The notes: generated from the letters alone by a model not told the origin. A DNA stretch of 8,890 nucleotides from Pseudomonadota bacterium (GCA_030632745.1 DAOVUE010000034.1:1-8890), one strand, 5' to 3'; shown: positions 1 to 6,773, counted from the stretch's first letter. Numbers and translations: made by a program.

Positions 1-362
1 ATGAATTTGGTCAATTAATTAAAACTCTTAAAGTTTTTCTGCAAACTGCCGATAAGGATAGTATAGATTTGATGTCTCACCTTAATGAAGAGCTTGTGAC
101 TAAGAGCTATCAGGATATTACCGGGCTGATTATCTACAAAGTCATTAAACTGGTTGAAGATGTAGAAGCTAATCTGGTGAACCTGATTAAACTCTCTAGC
201 GATCACATGGGTGTTGATGCGGCAGCAGAATTAGACATCAAGTCAAAAAAGAAAGATAAAAGCAGTTTAGACGGGCCTGTTGTACCGGAATTAGCAGATA
301 AGACTGAAACATTGTCCGGCCAGGATGAAGTTGATGATCTATTGTCTAGCCTGGGATTTTAA
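1..362 (+). CDS. cheZ: CheZ, CheY-phosphate phosphatase, C-terminal part (5' end outside the window)
   Basis: The frame is open from base 3 to the TAA at 360-362, giving about 119 residues of the C-terminal part of CheZ; an internal TTG or ATG near 69-74 is not the true start. The segment reading SYQDITG (108-125) matches the end of the long four-helix-bundle hairpin (FQDLTGQ in E. coli). It is followed by a flexible linker with the LDGP motif and the C-terminal amphipathic CheY-binding helix ending DDLLSSLGF. CheZ normally dephosphorylates CheY-P in the cytoplasm, using Asp143 for docking and Gln147 for catalysis. The Asp is present (codon 114-116), but the residue at the Gln147 position is Leu (CTG, 126-128; CAG would be Gln), and the following residues (IIYK) are also unusual. 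The assignment as CheZ is firm; phosphatase activity is doubtful. The gene is 14 bp upstream of cheA, clearly in one operon. Confidence 0.93.
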   Translation, partial: EFGQLIKTLKVFLQTADKDSIDLMSHLNEELVTKSYQDITGLIIYKVIKLVEDVEANLVNLIKLSSDHMGVDAAAELDIKSKKKDKSSLDGPVVPELADKTETLSGQDEVDDLLSSLGF

Positions 363-376
363 GGAAATAATAGATT

Positions 377-2596
377 ATGTCGTTTGATGCGGATGATGAA
401 ATACTACAGGACTTCTTAATTGAGGCCGGTGAAATCATAGAGACGCTTAATGAAGAGCTTGTTGAACTTGAACAACGTCCCGATGATACTGATTTGTTAA
501 ATTCTGTATTTCGTAGTTTTCATACCATTAAGGGAGGAGCTGGATTTCTGGCTTTAACACCCCTGGTTGAACTATGTCATCGTGCTGAAGATGTTTTTAA
601 CTTACTGCGTAATGGCGATTTAAGAGTTGATGCAGACATCATGGATGTTATGCTGCCCGTGCTGGATTCACTCAATGAAATGTTTGATAAGCTGAGAGCC
701 GCCAGCGAACCCGAAGATGCTGATCCGTTAATATTATCTCAATTGGATGCTATTTTAAAGGGTGATATAACTGCTGAGCCTAAGAAAACAGCTGAGCCTA
801 AGAAAACAGCTGAGCGTGAGCAAACAGCTGAGCCTGCGGGTGATTTAGAAGAAGATATAACCGATGAAGAATTTGAACAATTATTAGATGCTTTTGATGA
901 GCCATCAGCGGGCAAAGAGCCCTCAGCGGGTAAGCAGCCATTAGCAGATCAGAAGCCATCTGATGATATTAGTGAAACTGAGTTTGAAGATCTGCTTGAT
1001 CAACTGCACGGTAAAGGCCAGTTTAATGCCGCTAATGTTTCATCAAATGCTAGTCAATCAGACCATCAGGCTGCTGCCCCGCTCATAGAGGACAAAAAAA
1101 CTCTTGCTGATGATGAAATTTCCGATGCCGAATTTGAAGACTTGCTGGATAATATTCATGGTGCTGGAAAATTTGGTCAGCTAAAAGCCTCTTCTGCTCA
1201 GGAGCCATCAGCGGGTAAGAAGCCTTCAGCGGGTCAGGAGCCTTCAGCGAATAAGGAGCCTTTAGCTGATCAAGAGCCCTCAGCAGGTAACAAGCCCTCA
1301 GCCGATCAAGAGTCTGCTGTCATGGTTAAACCTGAAGTTAAACCTGAATCAGCAAAAATTGAAAAGTCATCAGCCCGGCCTGCCAAAAAAACTGATAAAG
1401 CCAAACAGGGCGGCGGCCCGTCACCAGTACCTGCTGAAGCAACAGTTCGAGTGGATACCCGGCGTTTGGATGAAATCATGAATATGGTGGGAGAATTAGT
1501 CTTAGTACGTAATCGCCTGGTAACACTGGATCAGGCTCTGGGTAATGAGGAAATGTCTAAAGCGGTTAGTAGTCTGGATGTGGTAACGGCCGATTTGCAA
1601 ATGTCTGTAATGAAAACACGTATGCAGCCTATTAAAAAGGTTTTTGGTCGTTTTCCTCGTGTAGTACGTGATTTATCCCGTATCATGAAAAAAGAAGTCA
1701 AACTGGAACTGGTGGGAGAAGATACAGATTTAGATAAAAACCTGGTCGAAGCTTTAGCCGATCCTCTGGTGCATCTGGTTAGAAATTCTGTCGATCATGG
1801 AGTTGAAATGCCGGATGTGCGTGAAAAAGCAGGCAAAAACCGCCAGGGAGTCGTTGTCCTAAGCGCTGAACAGGAAGGCGATCACATCATATTATCCATC
1901 GAAGATGATGGTGCCGGTATGAACGCGGATAAATTACGTCAGCTTGTTGTCAGTAAAGGTTTAATGGATGAAGATGTTGCCAGTCGTCTGGATGATAAAG
2001 AATGCTATAACCTGATTTTTATGCCGGGATTTTCTACTAAAGACGAAATTTCTGATATATCAGGTCGTGGTGTGGGCATGGATGTAGTTAAAACGCGTAT
2101 AGCCCAGCTCAATGGTAGGATAGATATTGATTCTGAAGAAGGTAAAGGTACACGAATTGCTATTAAAGTACCACTGACACTTGCCATTATGCCTACTTTG
2201 ATGGTGAAGTTAAAAGATCAGGTTTTTGCCCTGCCTCTGGTGAGTGTGAATGAAATTTTTCATCTTGACCTGACAAAAACAAATATTGTTGACGGGCAGT
2301 CGGTTATTATGGTGAGAAACAAACCTTTGCCGTTATTTTACCTTACCCGATGGCTGGTTAAGGGAGCTGAAGATGAAGCACTTCCTGAACAAGGGCATGT
2401 GGTAGTAGTGCATGTAGGTACTAAAAAAGTAGGCTTTGTGGTCAACCACCTCATAGGTCAGGAAGAAGTGGTTATCAAGCCTCTGGGTGCTTTATTGCAG
2501 GGAACTGATGGCCTGGCCGGTGCAACCATTACCGGTGACGGGAAAATAGCATTAATTCTGGATGTACCGACTCTGATGTCTTCCCGTGTACATTAA
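377..2596 (+). CDS. cheA: CheA, chemotaxis sensor histidine kinase
   Basis: CheA autophosphorylates on the Hpt domain in response to receptors and passes phosphate to CheY; it is cytoplasmic within polar arrays. The 739 residues show, in order: P1 Hpt domain (about 1-125) with the phosphorylated His49 in FHTIKGGAGF; a long low-complexity linker (about 130-350); P3 dimerization (about 355-415, RRLDEIMNMVGELV); P4 ATPase with N box HLVRNSVDHGVE (466-477), G1 DDGAGM (510-515), F box GFSTK (551-555) and G2 GRGVGM (563-568); and P5 CheW-like regulatory domain (about 600-739). All catalytic boxes look intact. I see no folded P2 CheY-binding domain; instead the linker has three EFExLLD motifs and several hexapeptide repeats. 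In Vibrio, the linker region upstream of P3 contains the LID segment that binds ParP, and parP is present downstream here. An AAGGA ribosome binding site at 361-365 overlaps the cheZ stop and supports this start. Confidence 0.97.
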   Translation: MSFDADDEILQDFLIEAGEIIETLNEELVELEQRPDDTDLLNSVFRSFHTIKGGAGFLALTPLVELCHRAEDVFNLLRNGDLRVDADIMDVMLPVLDSLNEMFDKLRAASEPEDADPLILSQLDAILKGDITAEPKKTAEPKKTAEREQTAEPAGDLEEDITDEEFEQLLDAFDEPSAGKEPSAGKQPLADQKPSDDISETEFEDLLDQLHGKGQFNAANVSSNASQSDHQAAAPLIEDKKTLADDEISDAEFEDLLDNIHGAGKFGQLKASSAQEPSAGKKPSAGQEPSANKEPLADQEPSAGNKPSADQESAVMVKPEVKPESAKIEKSSARPAKKTDKAKQGGGPSPVPAEATVRVDTRRLDEIMNMVGELVLVRNRLVTLDQALGNEEMSKAVSSLDVVTADLQMSVMKTRMQPIKKVFGRFPRVVRDLSRIMKKEVKLELVGEDTDLDKNLVEALADPLVHLVRNSVDHGVEMPDVREKAGKNRQGVVVLSAEQEGDHIILSIEDDGAGMNADKLRQLVVSKGLMDEDVASRLDDKECYNLIFMPGFSTKDEISDISGRGVGMDVVKTRIAQLNGRIDIDSEEGKGTRIAIKVPLTLAIMPTLMVKLKDQVFALPLVSVNEIFHLDLTKTNIVDGQSVIMVRNKPLPLFYLTRWLVKGAEDEALPEQGHVVVVHVGTKKVGFVVNHLIGQEEVVIKPLGALLQGTDGLAGATITGDGKIALILDVPTLMSSRVH
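773..835 (+). repeat. 18-bp tandem repeat in the cheA linker (TAEPKK type)
   Basis: Three consecutive 18-bp units encode A-E-P-K-K-T, A-E-P-K-K-T and A-E-R-E-Q-T, followed by a partial A-E-P. The first two units are identical at the DNA level. The repeat is in frame (CheA residues 133-153), so copy-number changes would lengthen or shorten the linker without breaking the protein. Confidence 0.85.
854..1174 (+). other. Three EFExLLD linear motifs in the CheA linker
   Basis: Three acidic amphipathic motifs lie at 854-895 (residues 160-173, DITDEEFEQLLDAF), 965-1024 (residues 197-216, core TEFEDLLDQLHGKG) and 1115-1174 (residues 247-266, core AEFEDLLDNIHGAG). The key Phe residues are 166, 203 and 253. 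Copies 2 and 3 share an HGxGxF tail that copy 1 lacks. They resemble the CheY-binding tail of CheZ encoded just upstream (VDDLLSSLGF) and more loosely the N-terminus of ParP (SYFDALL). The repeated motif is visible; a role as a docking site for CheY or ParP is inferred. Confidence 0.7.
899..952 (+). repeat. 18-bp tandem repeat in the cheA linker (EPSAGK type, first block)
   Basis: Three 18-bp units encode E-P-S-A-G-K, E-P-S-A-G-K and Q-P-L-A-D-Q, followed by a degenerate K-P-S-D-D. The block lies between LLD motifs 1 and 2 and is the same unit family as the longer block at 1202-1309. Confidence 0.85.
1202..1309 (+). repeat. 18-bp tandem repeat in the cheA linker (EPSAGK type, second block)
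   Basis: Six in-frame 18-bp units encode variants of the hexapeptide [E/K]-P-[S/L]-A-[G/D/N]-[K/Q/N] (CheA residues 276-311). The units are imperfect at the DNA level, suggesting older duplication with drift. The predicted peptide is Pro/Ala/Ser/Gly-rich and should be disordered, acting as a spacer between the LLD motifs and the dimerization domain. Confidence 0.85.
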
Positions 2597-2647
2597 TTTA
2601 GGTTCAATAAACAATAAGCATTATTTTAAGGCTTTGATGAAATAAAA

Positions 2648-3415
2648 ATGATAGATCTTCTAAGTATATCCGGTTTGATTTTAGGCATTGGTGCTATATT
2701 GCTGGGTCAATTATTAGATGGCGGGCATTTTGGAACACTGATTAATGGTCCGGCAGCATTAATTGTTATGGGCGGGACGATTGGTGCCGTTATGCTGCAA
2801 TCCCCTGCCAATATTTTCTTACGTGGTTTGAAAATGTTTTTCTGGGTCTTTTTTCCGCCACGATTTTATACTGAGGAAACTATCGCCCGTATTGTTGACT
2901 GGAGCAGTGTGGCCAGAAAAGAAGGTTTACTTGGACTCGAACTGATTGCTGAGGAAGAAGATGACTTATTTTCCCGTAAGGGATTAGAATTATTAGTCGA
3001 CGGCAGTGAACCGGAAACCATGCGATCTATTATGGAGCTGGAAATTGATGCAAAAGAAAGTTTTGATACTCTAGCCGCAAAAATTTATGAAGCCATGGGG
3101 GGGTATTCTCCCACTATTGGTATTATTGGTGCAGTCATGGGTTTGATCCATGTGATGGGAAATTTGTCCGACCCCAGTAAATTAGGTAGTGGCATTGCCG
3201 TTGCCTTTGTAGCTACTATTTATGGTGTTGCGGCTGCCAACTTATTATTTTTACCCATTGCCAATAAGTTAAAAATATTAGTGAGCAATGAAGTACGCTT
3301 CCGTGAAATGATAGTAGAAGGTCTGGTCTCGATTGCTGAGGGTGAAAACCCGAGAAATATTCAGCGTAAGTTAGAAGGCTATCTTGATAAAACATCCAAA
3401 AATTACAATGAATAA
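2648..3415 (+). CDS. motC: MotC, flagellar stator subunit of the MotA/PomA family
   Basis: This 255-residue inner-membrane protein forms the ion-channel stator with MotD and pushes on FliG to turn the flagellum. It has the MotA layout: two N-terminal membrane segments (about 2-20 and 33-52), a cytoplasmic loop (about 55-145), two further membrane segments (about 152-171 and 181-203) and a cytoplasmic tail. The loop has Arg90 and Glu98 in ARKEGLLGLE, which match the charged residues contacting FliG in MotA. The channel prolines are Pro155 (in YSPTIGIIGAV) and Pro203 (in FLPIANKLK). It lies 51 bp after cheA and 20 bp before motD. In related clusters cheB normally separates cheA from this gene; here the 51-bp gap has no coding capacity. 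Whether the pair uses H+ or Na+ cannot be read from the sequence. Confidence 0.94.
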   Translation: MIDLLSISGLILGIGAILLGQLLDGGHFGTLINGPAALIVMGGTIGAVMLQSPANIFLRGLKMFFWVFFPPRFYTEETIARIVDWSSVARKEGLLGLELIAEEEDDLFSRKGLELLVDGSEPETMRSIMELEIDAKESFDTLAAKIYEAMGGYSPTIGIIGAVMGLIHVMGNLSDPSKLGSGIAVAFVATIYGVAAANLLFLPIANKLKILVSNEVRFREMIVEGLVSIAEGENPRNIQRKLEGYLDKTSKNYNE

Positions 3416-3435
3416 AATTTTCAGGGACTTATGTT

Positions 3436-4254
3436 ATGTCAAGAAGAAGAAGAAAAAAAACTGAGGAGCATGTTAATCATGAGCGATGGCTGGTGTCCTA
3501 CGCAGATTTTATTACTCTGCTGTTTGCTTTTTTTGTTGTTATGTATTCTATATCATCGGTTAATGAGGGAAAATATAGAGTTTTGTCAGATACACTGAGT
3601 GATGTTTTTCAGGCAAGACCAAACTCTCCGACTCCTATTCAATTTGAAGGTACATCAGCTGTTCCAGCAAGAAAAAATAATCAGGCTTTGATTGACCTGC
3701 CAGTTGCTAATAATGACGAATTTTTGACACCTGCAGACAATCCTGAACTGGATGTTTTATCAGAAGAAATAACCCGGGCTGTGCAGAAATTGATAGATGA
3801 TGATTTAATCAAGATTAAGAAAACTGATTTCTGGCTGGAAATTGATATTAAATCCAGTATTTTATTCAGCAGCGGTGGTGCCAGACTTTCAGAAGACGCA
3901 GAAGATGTGCTGGCAACCATTGCAGGCTTATTAGACAGTTATCCCAATGATATACAAGTCGAAGGCTTTACTGATAATATCCCCATTAGTTCAAGGCAGT
4001 TTCCATCTAACTGGGAGTTATCCTCGTCCCGTGCCGCCAGTGTTGTGCACTTGTTTGAAGAAGAAGGCGTTGACCCCAAACGTATGCAGGCCATAGGTTA
4101 TGGAGAGCATCGTCCTGTTGCTGACAATACTACAGCAAAAGGTCGTAATACCAATCGCCGGGTTAATCTGGTTGTTCTTGGACAAGGTGATCCGCGCCGC
4201 ATTATGCAGAACAGAAACCAGAGTTTAAAGCATGATTCTTTAAATAATAATTAG
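3436..4254 (+). CDS. motD: MotD, flagellar stator subunit of the MotB/PomB family
   Basis: This 272-residue protein is the peptidoglycan-anchored partner of MotC. A short basic cytoplasmic N-terminus (SRRRRKK) precedes one membrane helix (about 22-40) that carries the ion-binding Asp24 in SYADFITLLFAFF, equivalent to MotB Asp32 and PomB Asp24. After a plug/linker region comes an OmpA-like peptidoglycan-binding domain (about 140-248) with EGFTDNIPI (176-184), NWELSSSRA (192-200) and NRRVNLVV (240-247). The start at 3436 is supported by AGGGA at 3423-3427; the nearby ATG at 3431 is out of frame. The tail of about 20 residues past the OmpA domain is polar and Asn-rich and looks unconserved. It is translated from the same operon as motC. 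Confidence 0.95.
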   Translation: MSRRRRKKTEEHVNHERWLVSYADFITLLFAFFVVMYSISSVNEGKYRVLSDTLSDVFQARPNSPTPIQFEGTSAVPARKNNQALIDLPVANNDEFLTPADNPELDVLSEEITRAVQKLIDDDLIKIKKTDFWLEIDIKSSILFSSGGARLSEDAEDVLATIAGLLDSYPNDIQVEGFTDNIPISSRQFPSNWELSSSRAASVVHLFEEEGVDPKRMQAIGYGEHRPVADNTTAKGRNTNRRVNLVVLGQGDPRRIMQNRNQSLKHDSLNNN

Positions 4255-4341
4255 TGGCGTGATTACTGCATGATTTTTATATAATGCTGTTTGTAATAAG
4301 AATTTATGCAGCGCTGTTACTAATTATACGGGTAATGTAAT

Positions 4342-5112
4342 GTGAAAATATGGGCTGTGGCGAATCAAAAGGGCGGTGTCGGTAAAACCACAACCGCCAT
4401 CTCATTGGCCGGCTGGTTATCTTTAAAGAACAAAAAAACACTGCTTGTTGACTTAGATCCTCATGGTTCAATGACGAGTTATTTCGGTCTGGATCCTGAT
4501 AGTTTAGAAAAAAGTGTTTATAGGGTGTTTCAAAAAGCTGCCGCTAAACAACATATGGATATTAATGAAGTCATTCAGACTACACGGTTTGATAATTTAT
4601 CTATTCTCCCTGCTTCAACTGCAATTGCCACACTGGACAAGCAGCTGGGTTCCCGGGAAGGTATGGGGCTGGTACTGGCAAAACAGTTATTAAATTTAAA
4701 AGATCAGTATGACTATATTTTCATTGATTGTCCCCCGATGTTAGGTGTGCTGATGATCAATGCTCTGGCAGCCTGTCATCAATTATTAATCCCGGTACAA
4801 ACAGAACATCTGGCACTCAAAGGACTTGATAGAATGCTCCGTACTCTAAAAATGATCAATCGAGTACGTAAAGCCCCTTTAGACTATGCCATTATTCCAA
4901 CTATGTTTGATCGAAGAACCCGGGCTGCAATTGAGTGTTTACGCATCATGCAGAAAAGCTATGATCCTAAAGCATTAAAGAAAACTATTATTCCTGTGGA
5001 TACTAAATTCAGGGAAGCCTCAAGTAAAGGGGTACCGCTGCCTATTTATGGCTCGCAAACCAGAGGCTCGAAAGCGTATAATCTACTGCTGGATACGTTA
5101 CTAGTCGAATGA
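4342..5112 (+). CDS. parC: ParC-type ParA/MinD-family ATPase that positions chemotaxis arrays at the pole
   Basis: This 256-residue ParA-like ATPase has the deviant Walker A motif KGGVGKTT (10-17, signature Lys10 and Lys15), the A' motif VDLDPHGS (36-43) and the Walker B motif IFIDCPP (126-132). In Vibrio and Pseudomonas, the ParA homologue at this locus (ParC) recruits chemotaxis arrays to the cell pole through ParP. Position between motD and a CheW-like gene, and absence of a parB, fit that role and argue against chromosome partitioning. The start is GTG; the ATG at 4340 reads straight into a stop. The ribosome binding site is weak (a GGGT at about 4330-4333). The 87-bp gap after motD is the largest within the operon and contains TATAAT at 4280-4285 without a convincing -35 element, so an internal promoter is possible but unproven. 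Confidence 0.93.
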   Translation: MKIWAVANQKGGVGKTTTAISLAGWLSLKNKKTLLVDLDPHGSMTSYFGLDPDSLEKSVYRVFQKAAAKQHMDINEVIQTTRFDNLSILPASTAIATLDKQLGSREGMGLVLAKQLLNLKDQYDYIFIDCPPMLGVLMINALAACHQLLIPVQTEHLALKGLDRMLRTLKMINRVRKAPLDYAIIPTMFDRRTRAAIECLRIMQKSYDPKALKKTIIPVDTKFREASSKGVPLPIYGSQTRGSKAYNLLLDTLLVE

Positions 5113-5116
5113 TGTA

Positions 5117-6154
5117 ATGAACAGCCCAATTAATAATAAGCAAAATAAAGTGACCTTATTAGATGCTCAGGATGATGCTCTGGACTCCTATTTTGATGCC
5201 TTATTATTTGCTGATGAAAATGATTTAATAGAAAATAAAGAACTGATTATTGAACCTGTAGAACTAAAATCCGCAGAGGCTGAGCTTAGCATAACAGAAC
5301 AAGTCAACACAGTATCGATTAGTTCAGAAATTGTTTTTTCAGAAAAAGATAAAGACGGCAAAGTAGTTAATCAGGTTCTGATTCCCAGAAGTCAAAGAGT
5401 GAAGGCTGCAGATGTAGTTTTGCAGCAGCGGAAAAATAAACCATCAGAACAGAAATCGATAGAATTCAAAGAAGCACCTGAGCTGGATTTGAGTCTTTTT
5501 TTACCAAACATCGAAACGCTTAGTGATGATAAACAATCGCTTGAAGCTGTAAGCCGGATCTCTGAATGTCAGGTGCAATTAGAGTCTGATCTTGCCCGTG
5601 TCGCTAAACTTGAACAAAAACTTCAGCAAAAAATAAAGCAGCAGGATGAATTAAATGCTTCATCAGGAAAGACTTCCAATGCACCTGCATGGGCTGAGTC
5701 AGATTTTCAAGTACTTTTATTTACCGTCTCAGGACTAAAACTTGCAGTTCCCTTAAACGAACTTAGTGGCATTCTGCAATGGGGCGATGAATATATTAAT
5801 GAATTACCCGGACATGCTTCCTGGTATCTGGGGCTCATTCAAAATCAGGGTGTTAATATCCCTGTGATTGATACATTACAGCAAGTTGTGCCAAAAAACC
5901 GTTGGCCTGAAGACTATATTGTACAACGAAAATTTAAACATATTATTCTTATTGATAATAGTCGCTGGGGACTAGCTTGTGAAAAGGTCGTAGAAGTTAT
6001 TACCCTTAAAACTGATGCGGTTAAATGGCGTTCATCCAGAACAAAAAGACGCTGGTTATCAGGAACTGTTATTGAACATATGTGTGCCTTACTGGATAGC
6101 AGTGAATTTTCAACTATGCTTAAAACAGGTGATGATAGTATTATAGGGTGCTGA
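5117..6154 (+). CDS. parP: ParP-like CheW-domain protein linking ParC to the chemotaxis array
   Basis: This 345-residue protein has a long acidic, probably disordered N-terminal region (1-145), a short predicted coiled coil (about 148-180, with repeated LEQKLQQKIKQ) and a C-terminal CheW-like domain (about 196-335). The motif KRRWLSGTVIEHMCALLD (310-327) near the C-terminus is typical of the ParP version of this fold. In Vibrio, ParP joins the array through its C-terminal AIF domain by contacting CheA and receptors, and binds ParC through its N-terminal part. The N-terminal segment DDALDSYFDALLFAD (19-33) resembles the LLD motifs in the CheA linker. The ATG lies 4 bp after the parC stop with no clear Shine-Dalgarno, so translation is probably coupled to parC. 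Confidence 0.88.
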   Translation: MNSPINNKQNKVTLLDAQDDALDSYFDALLFADENDLIENKELIIEPVELKSAEAELSITEQVNTVSISSEIVFSEKDKDGKVVNQVLIPRSQRVKAADVVLQQRKNKPSEQKSIEFKEAPELDLSLFLPNIETLSDDKQSLEAVSRISECQVQLESDLARVAKLEQKLQQKIKQQDELNASSGKTSNAPAWAESDFQVLLFTVSGLKLAVPLNELSGILQWGDEYINELPGHASWYLGLIQNQGVNIPVIDTLQQVVPKNRWPEDYIVQRKFKHIILIDNSRWGLACEKVVEVITLKTDAVKWRSSRTKRRWLSGTVIEHMCALLDSSEFSTMLKTGDDSIIGC

Positions 6155-6156
6155 AT

Positions 6157-6178
6157 AATTACGACAAAAGTAATTTTT
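6157..6178 (+). terminator. Weak hairpin with a T run between parP and cheW
   Basis: The arms AATTAC (6157-6162) and GTAATT (6170-6175) pair perfectly around a 7-base loop, and a run of five T (6174-6178) follows or overlaps the second arm. The stem is short and AT-rich, so at best it is a partial terminator or attenuator reducing transcription into cheW. Confidence 0.3.
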
Positions 6179-6214
6179 GATATTAATTTTTAGAAGATTT
6201 ATTGAGGACTAATC

Positions 6215-6697
6215 ATGGAATATGATTATGAGAACAGCGGGGATGATGATCAGATGACACAATGGGTTACCTTTATGCTGGATGGTGAAAAATACGGCAT
6301 AAATGTAATACAGGTGCGTGAGGTGCTGCGTAACATTGAAATAGCTCCGGTACCGGGAGCTCCTCCCTATGTCCTGGGGATTATTAATTTACGTGGTAAT
6401 GTTGTAACCGTTGTTGACACTCGTGCTCGATTTGGCTTAACTCCTCTCGATGTACATGAAGAATCAAGGATTGTCATTATAGAAACAATGGATCAAACGG
6501 TTGGTCTTCTGGTTGATAGTATTGCTGAGGTGGCTGATATACTTCAATCTCAAATTGAATTGACACCGAATGTCGGCAATGATGACAGTTCTAAATACAT
6601 TCAGGGTGTTCATAGTAGAAAGGGTGAGCTGTTAATCCTGATTGCAGTTGAAAAAGTGCTTAGTGATGAAGAGTGGGCTGATATGGATATGTTTTAA
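6215..6697 (+). CDS. cheW: CheW, chemotaxis coupling protein
   Basis: This 160-residue cytoplasmic protein couples receptors to the P5 domain of CheA. It is a single CheW domain starting with WVTFMLDGEKYGINVIQVREVL (residues 17 onward) and including VLGIINLRG (53-61), VVTVVDTR (63-70), and VGLLVDSIAEV (96-106). Arg60 sits in the conserved NLRG motif. An acidic extension of about 13 residues precedes the domain; an internal ATG (codon 14) is a conceivable alternative start, but GAGGA at 6204-6208 supports the ATG at 6215. It follows parP after a 60-bp gap with a weak hairpin, so it may be expressed at a different level from the ParC/ParP pair. Confidence 0.96.
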   Translation: MEYDYENSGDDDQMTQWVTFMLDGEKYGINVIQVREVLRNIEIAPVPGAPPYVLGIINLRGNVVTVVDTRARFGLTPLDVHEESRIVIIETMDQTVGLLVDSIAEVADILQSQIELTPNVGNDDSSKYIQGVHSRKGELLILIAVEKVLSDEEWADMDMF

Positions 6698-6702
6698 TAC
6701 TA

Positions 6703-6730
6703 TAGTTAGTAGTTAGTAGTTAGTAGTTAG
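6703..6730 (+). repeat. Perfect four-copy heptamer tandem repeat, TAGTTAG
   Basis: Four identical 7-bp units, TAGTTAG, run without interruption 5 bp after the cheW stop codon. Because the unit length is not a multiple of three, TAG occurs in every forward frame; CTAACTA on the other strand likewise gives stops in each frame. The repeat lies between cheW and the strong ribosome binding site of the next gene. Confidence 0.95.
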
Positions 6731-6759
6731 CGGTTCGGGGCCGGATTTCAATATAGAAT

Positions 6760-6766
6760 AGGAGGT
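6760..6766 (+). promoter_or_regulatory. Consensus Shine-Dalgarno AGGAGGT before the 71-residue ORF
   Basis: AGGAGGT at 6760-6766 is a full match to the anti-Shine-Dalgarno complement, 7 bases before the ATG at 6774. No other gene in the window has as strong a site. It is the main evidence that the small ORF is translated. Confidence 0.85.
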
Positions 6767-6773
6767 TCATTTT

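Noticed and set aside
15..206. Minus-strand open frame of 63 codons opposite cheZ
   Set aside because: It lies entirely opposite the well-supported cheZ frame and shows no recognisable domain or ribosome binding site.
773..1309. Repeats considered as a CRISPR array
   Set aside because: The 18-bp units are contiguous, in frame and encode a Pro/Ala-rich linker; there are no unique spacers.
2005..2187. Minus-strand open frame opposite the CheA kinase domain
   Set aside because: It is opposite the conserved F and G2 boxes of CheA, so base choice there is explained by CheA.
2611..2628. AATAA/TTATT hairpin between cheA and motC as a terminator
   Set aside because: The stem is only 5 AT pairs with a 3-base loop; too weak to support a terminator inside the operon.
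3681..3920. Minus-strand open frame opposite motD
   Set aside because: Ser/Leu-rich composition typical of antisense to an Asp/Glu/Lys-rich gene; no independent support.
4342..5112. ParA-family gene as a chromosome or plasmid partition protein
   Set aside because: There is no parB or parS-like site nearby, and the gene is embedded between motD and CheW-like genes, which fits the ParC role.
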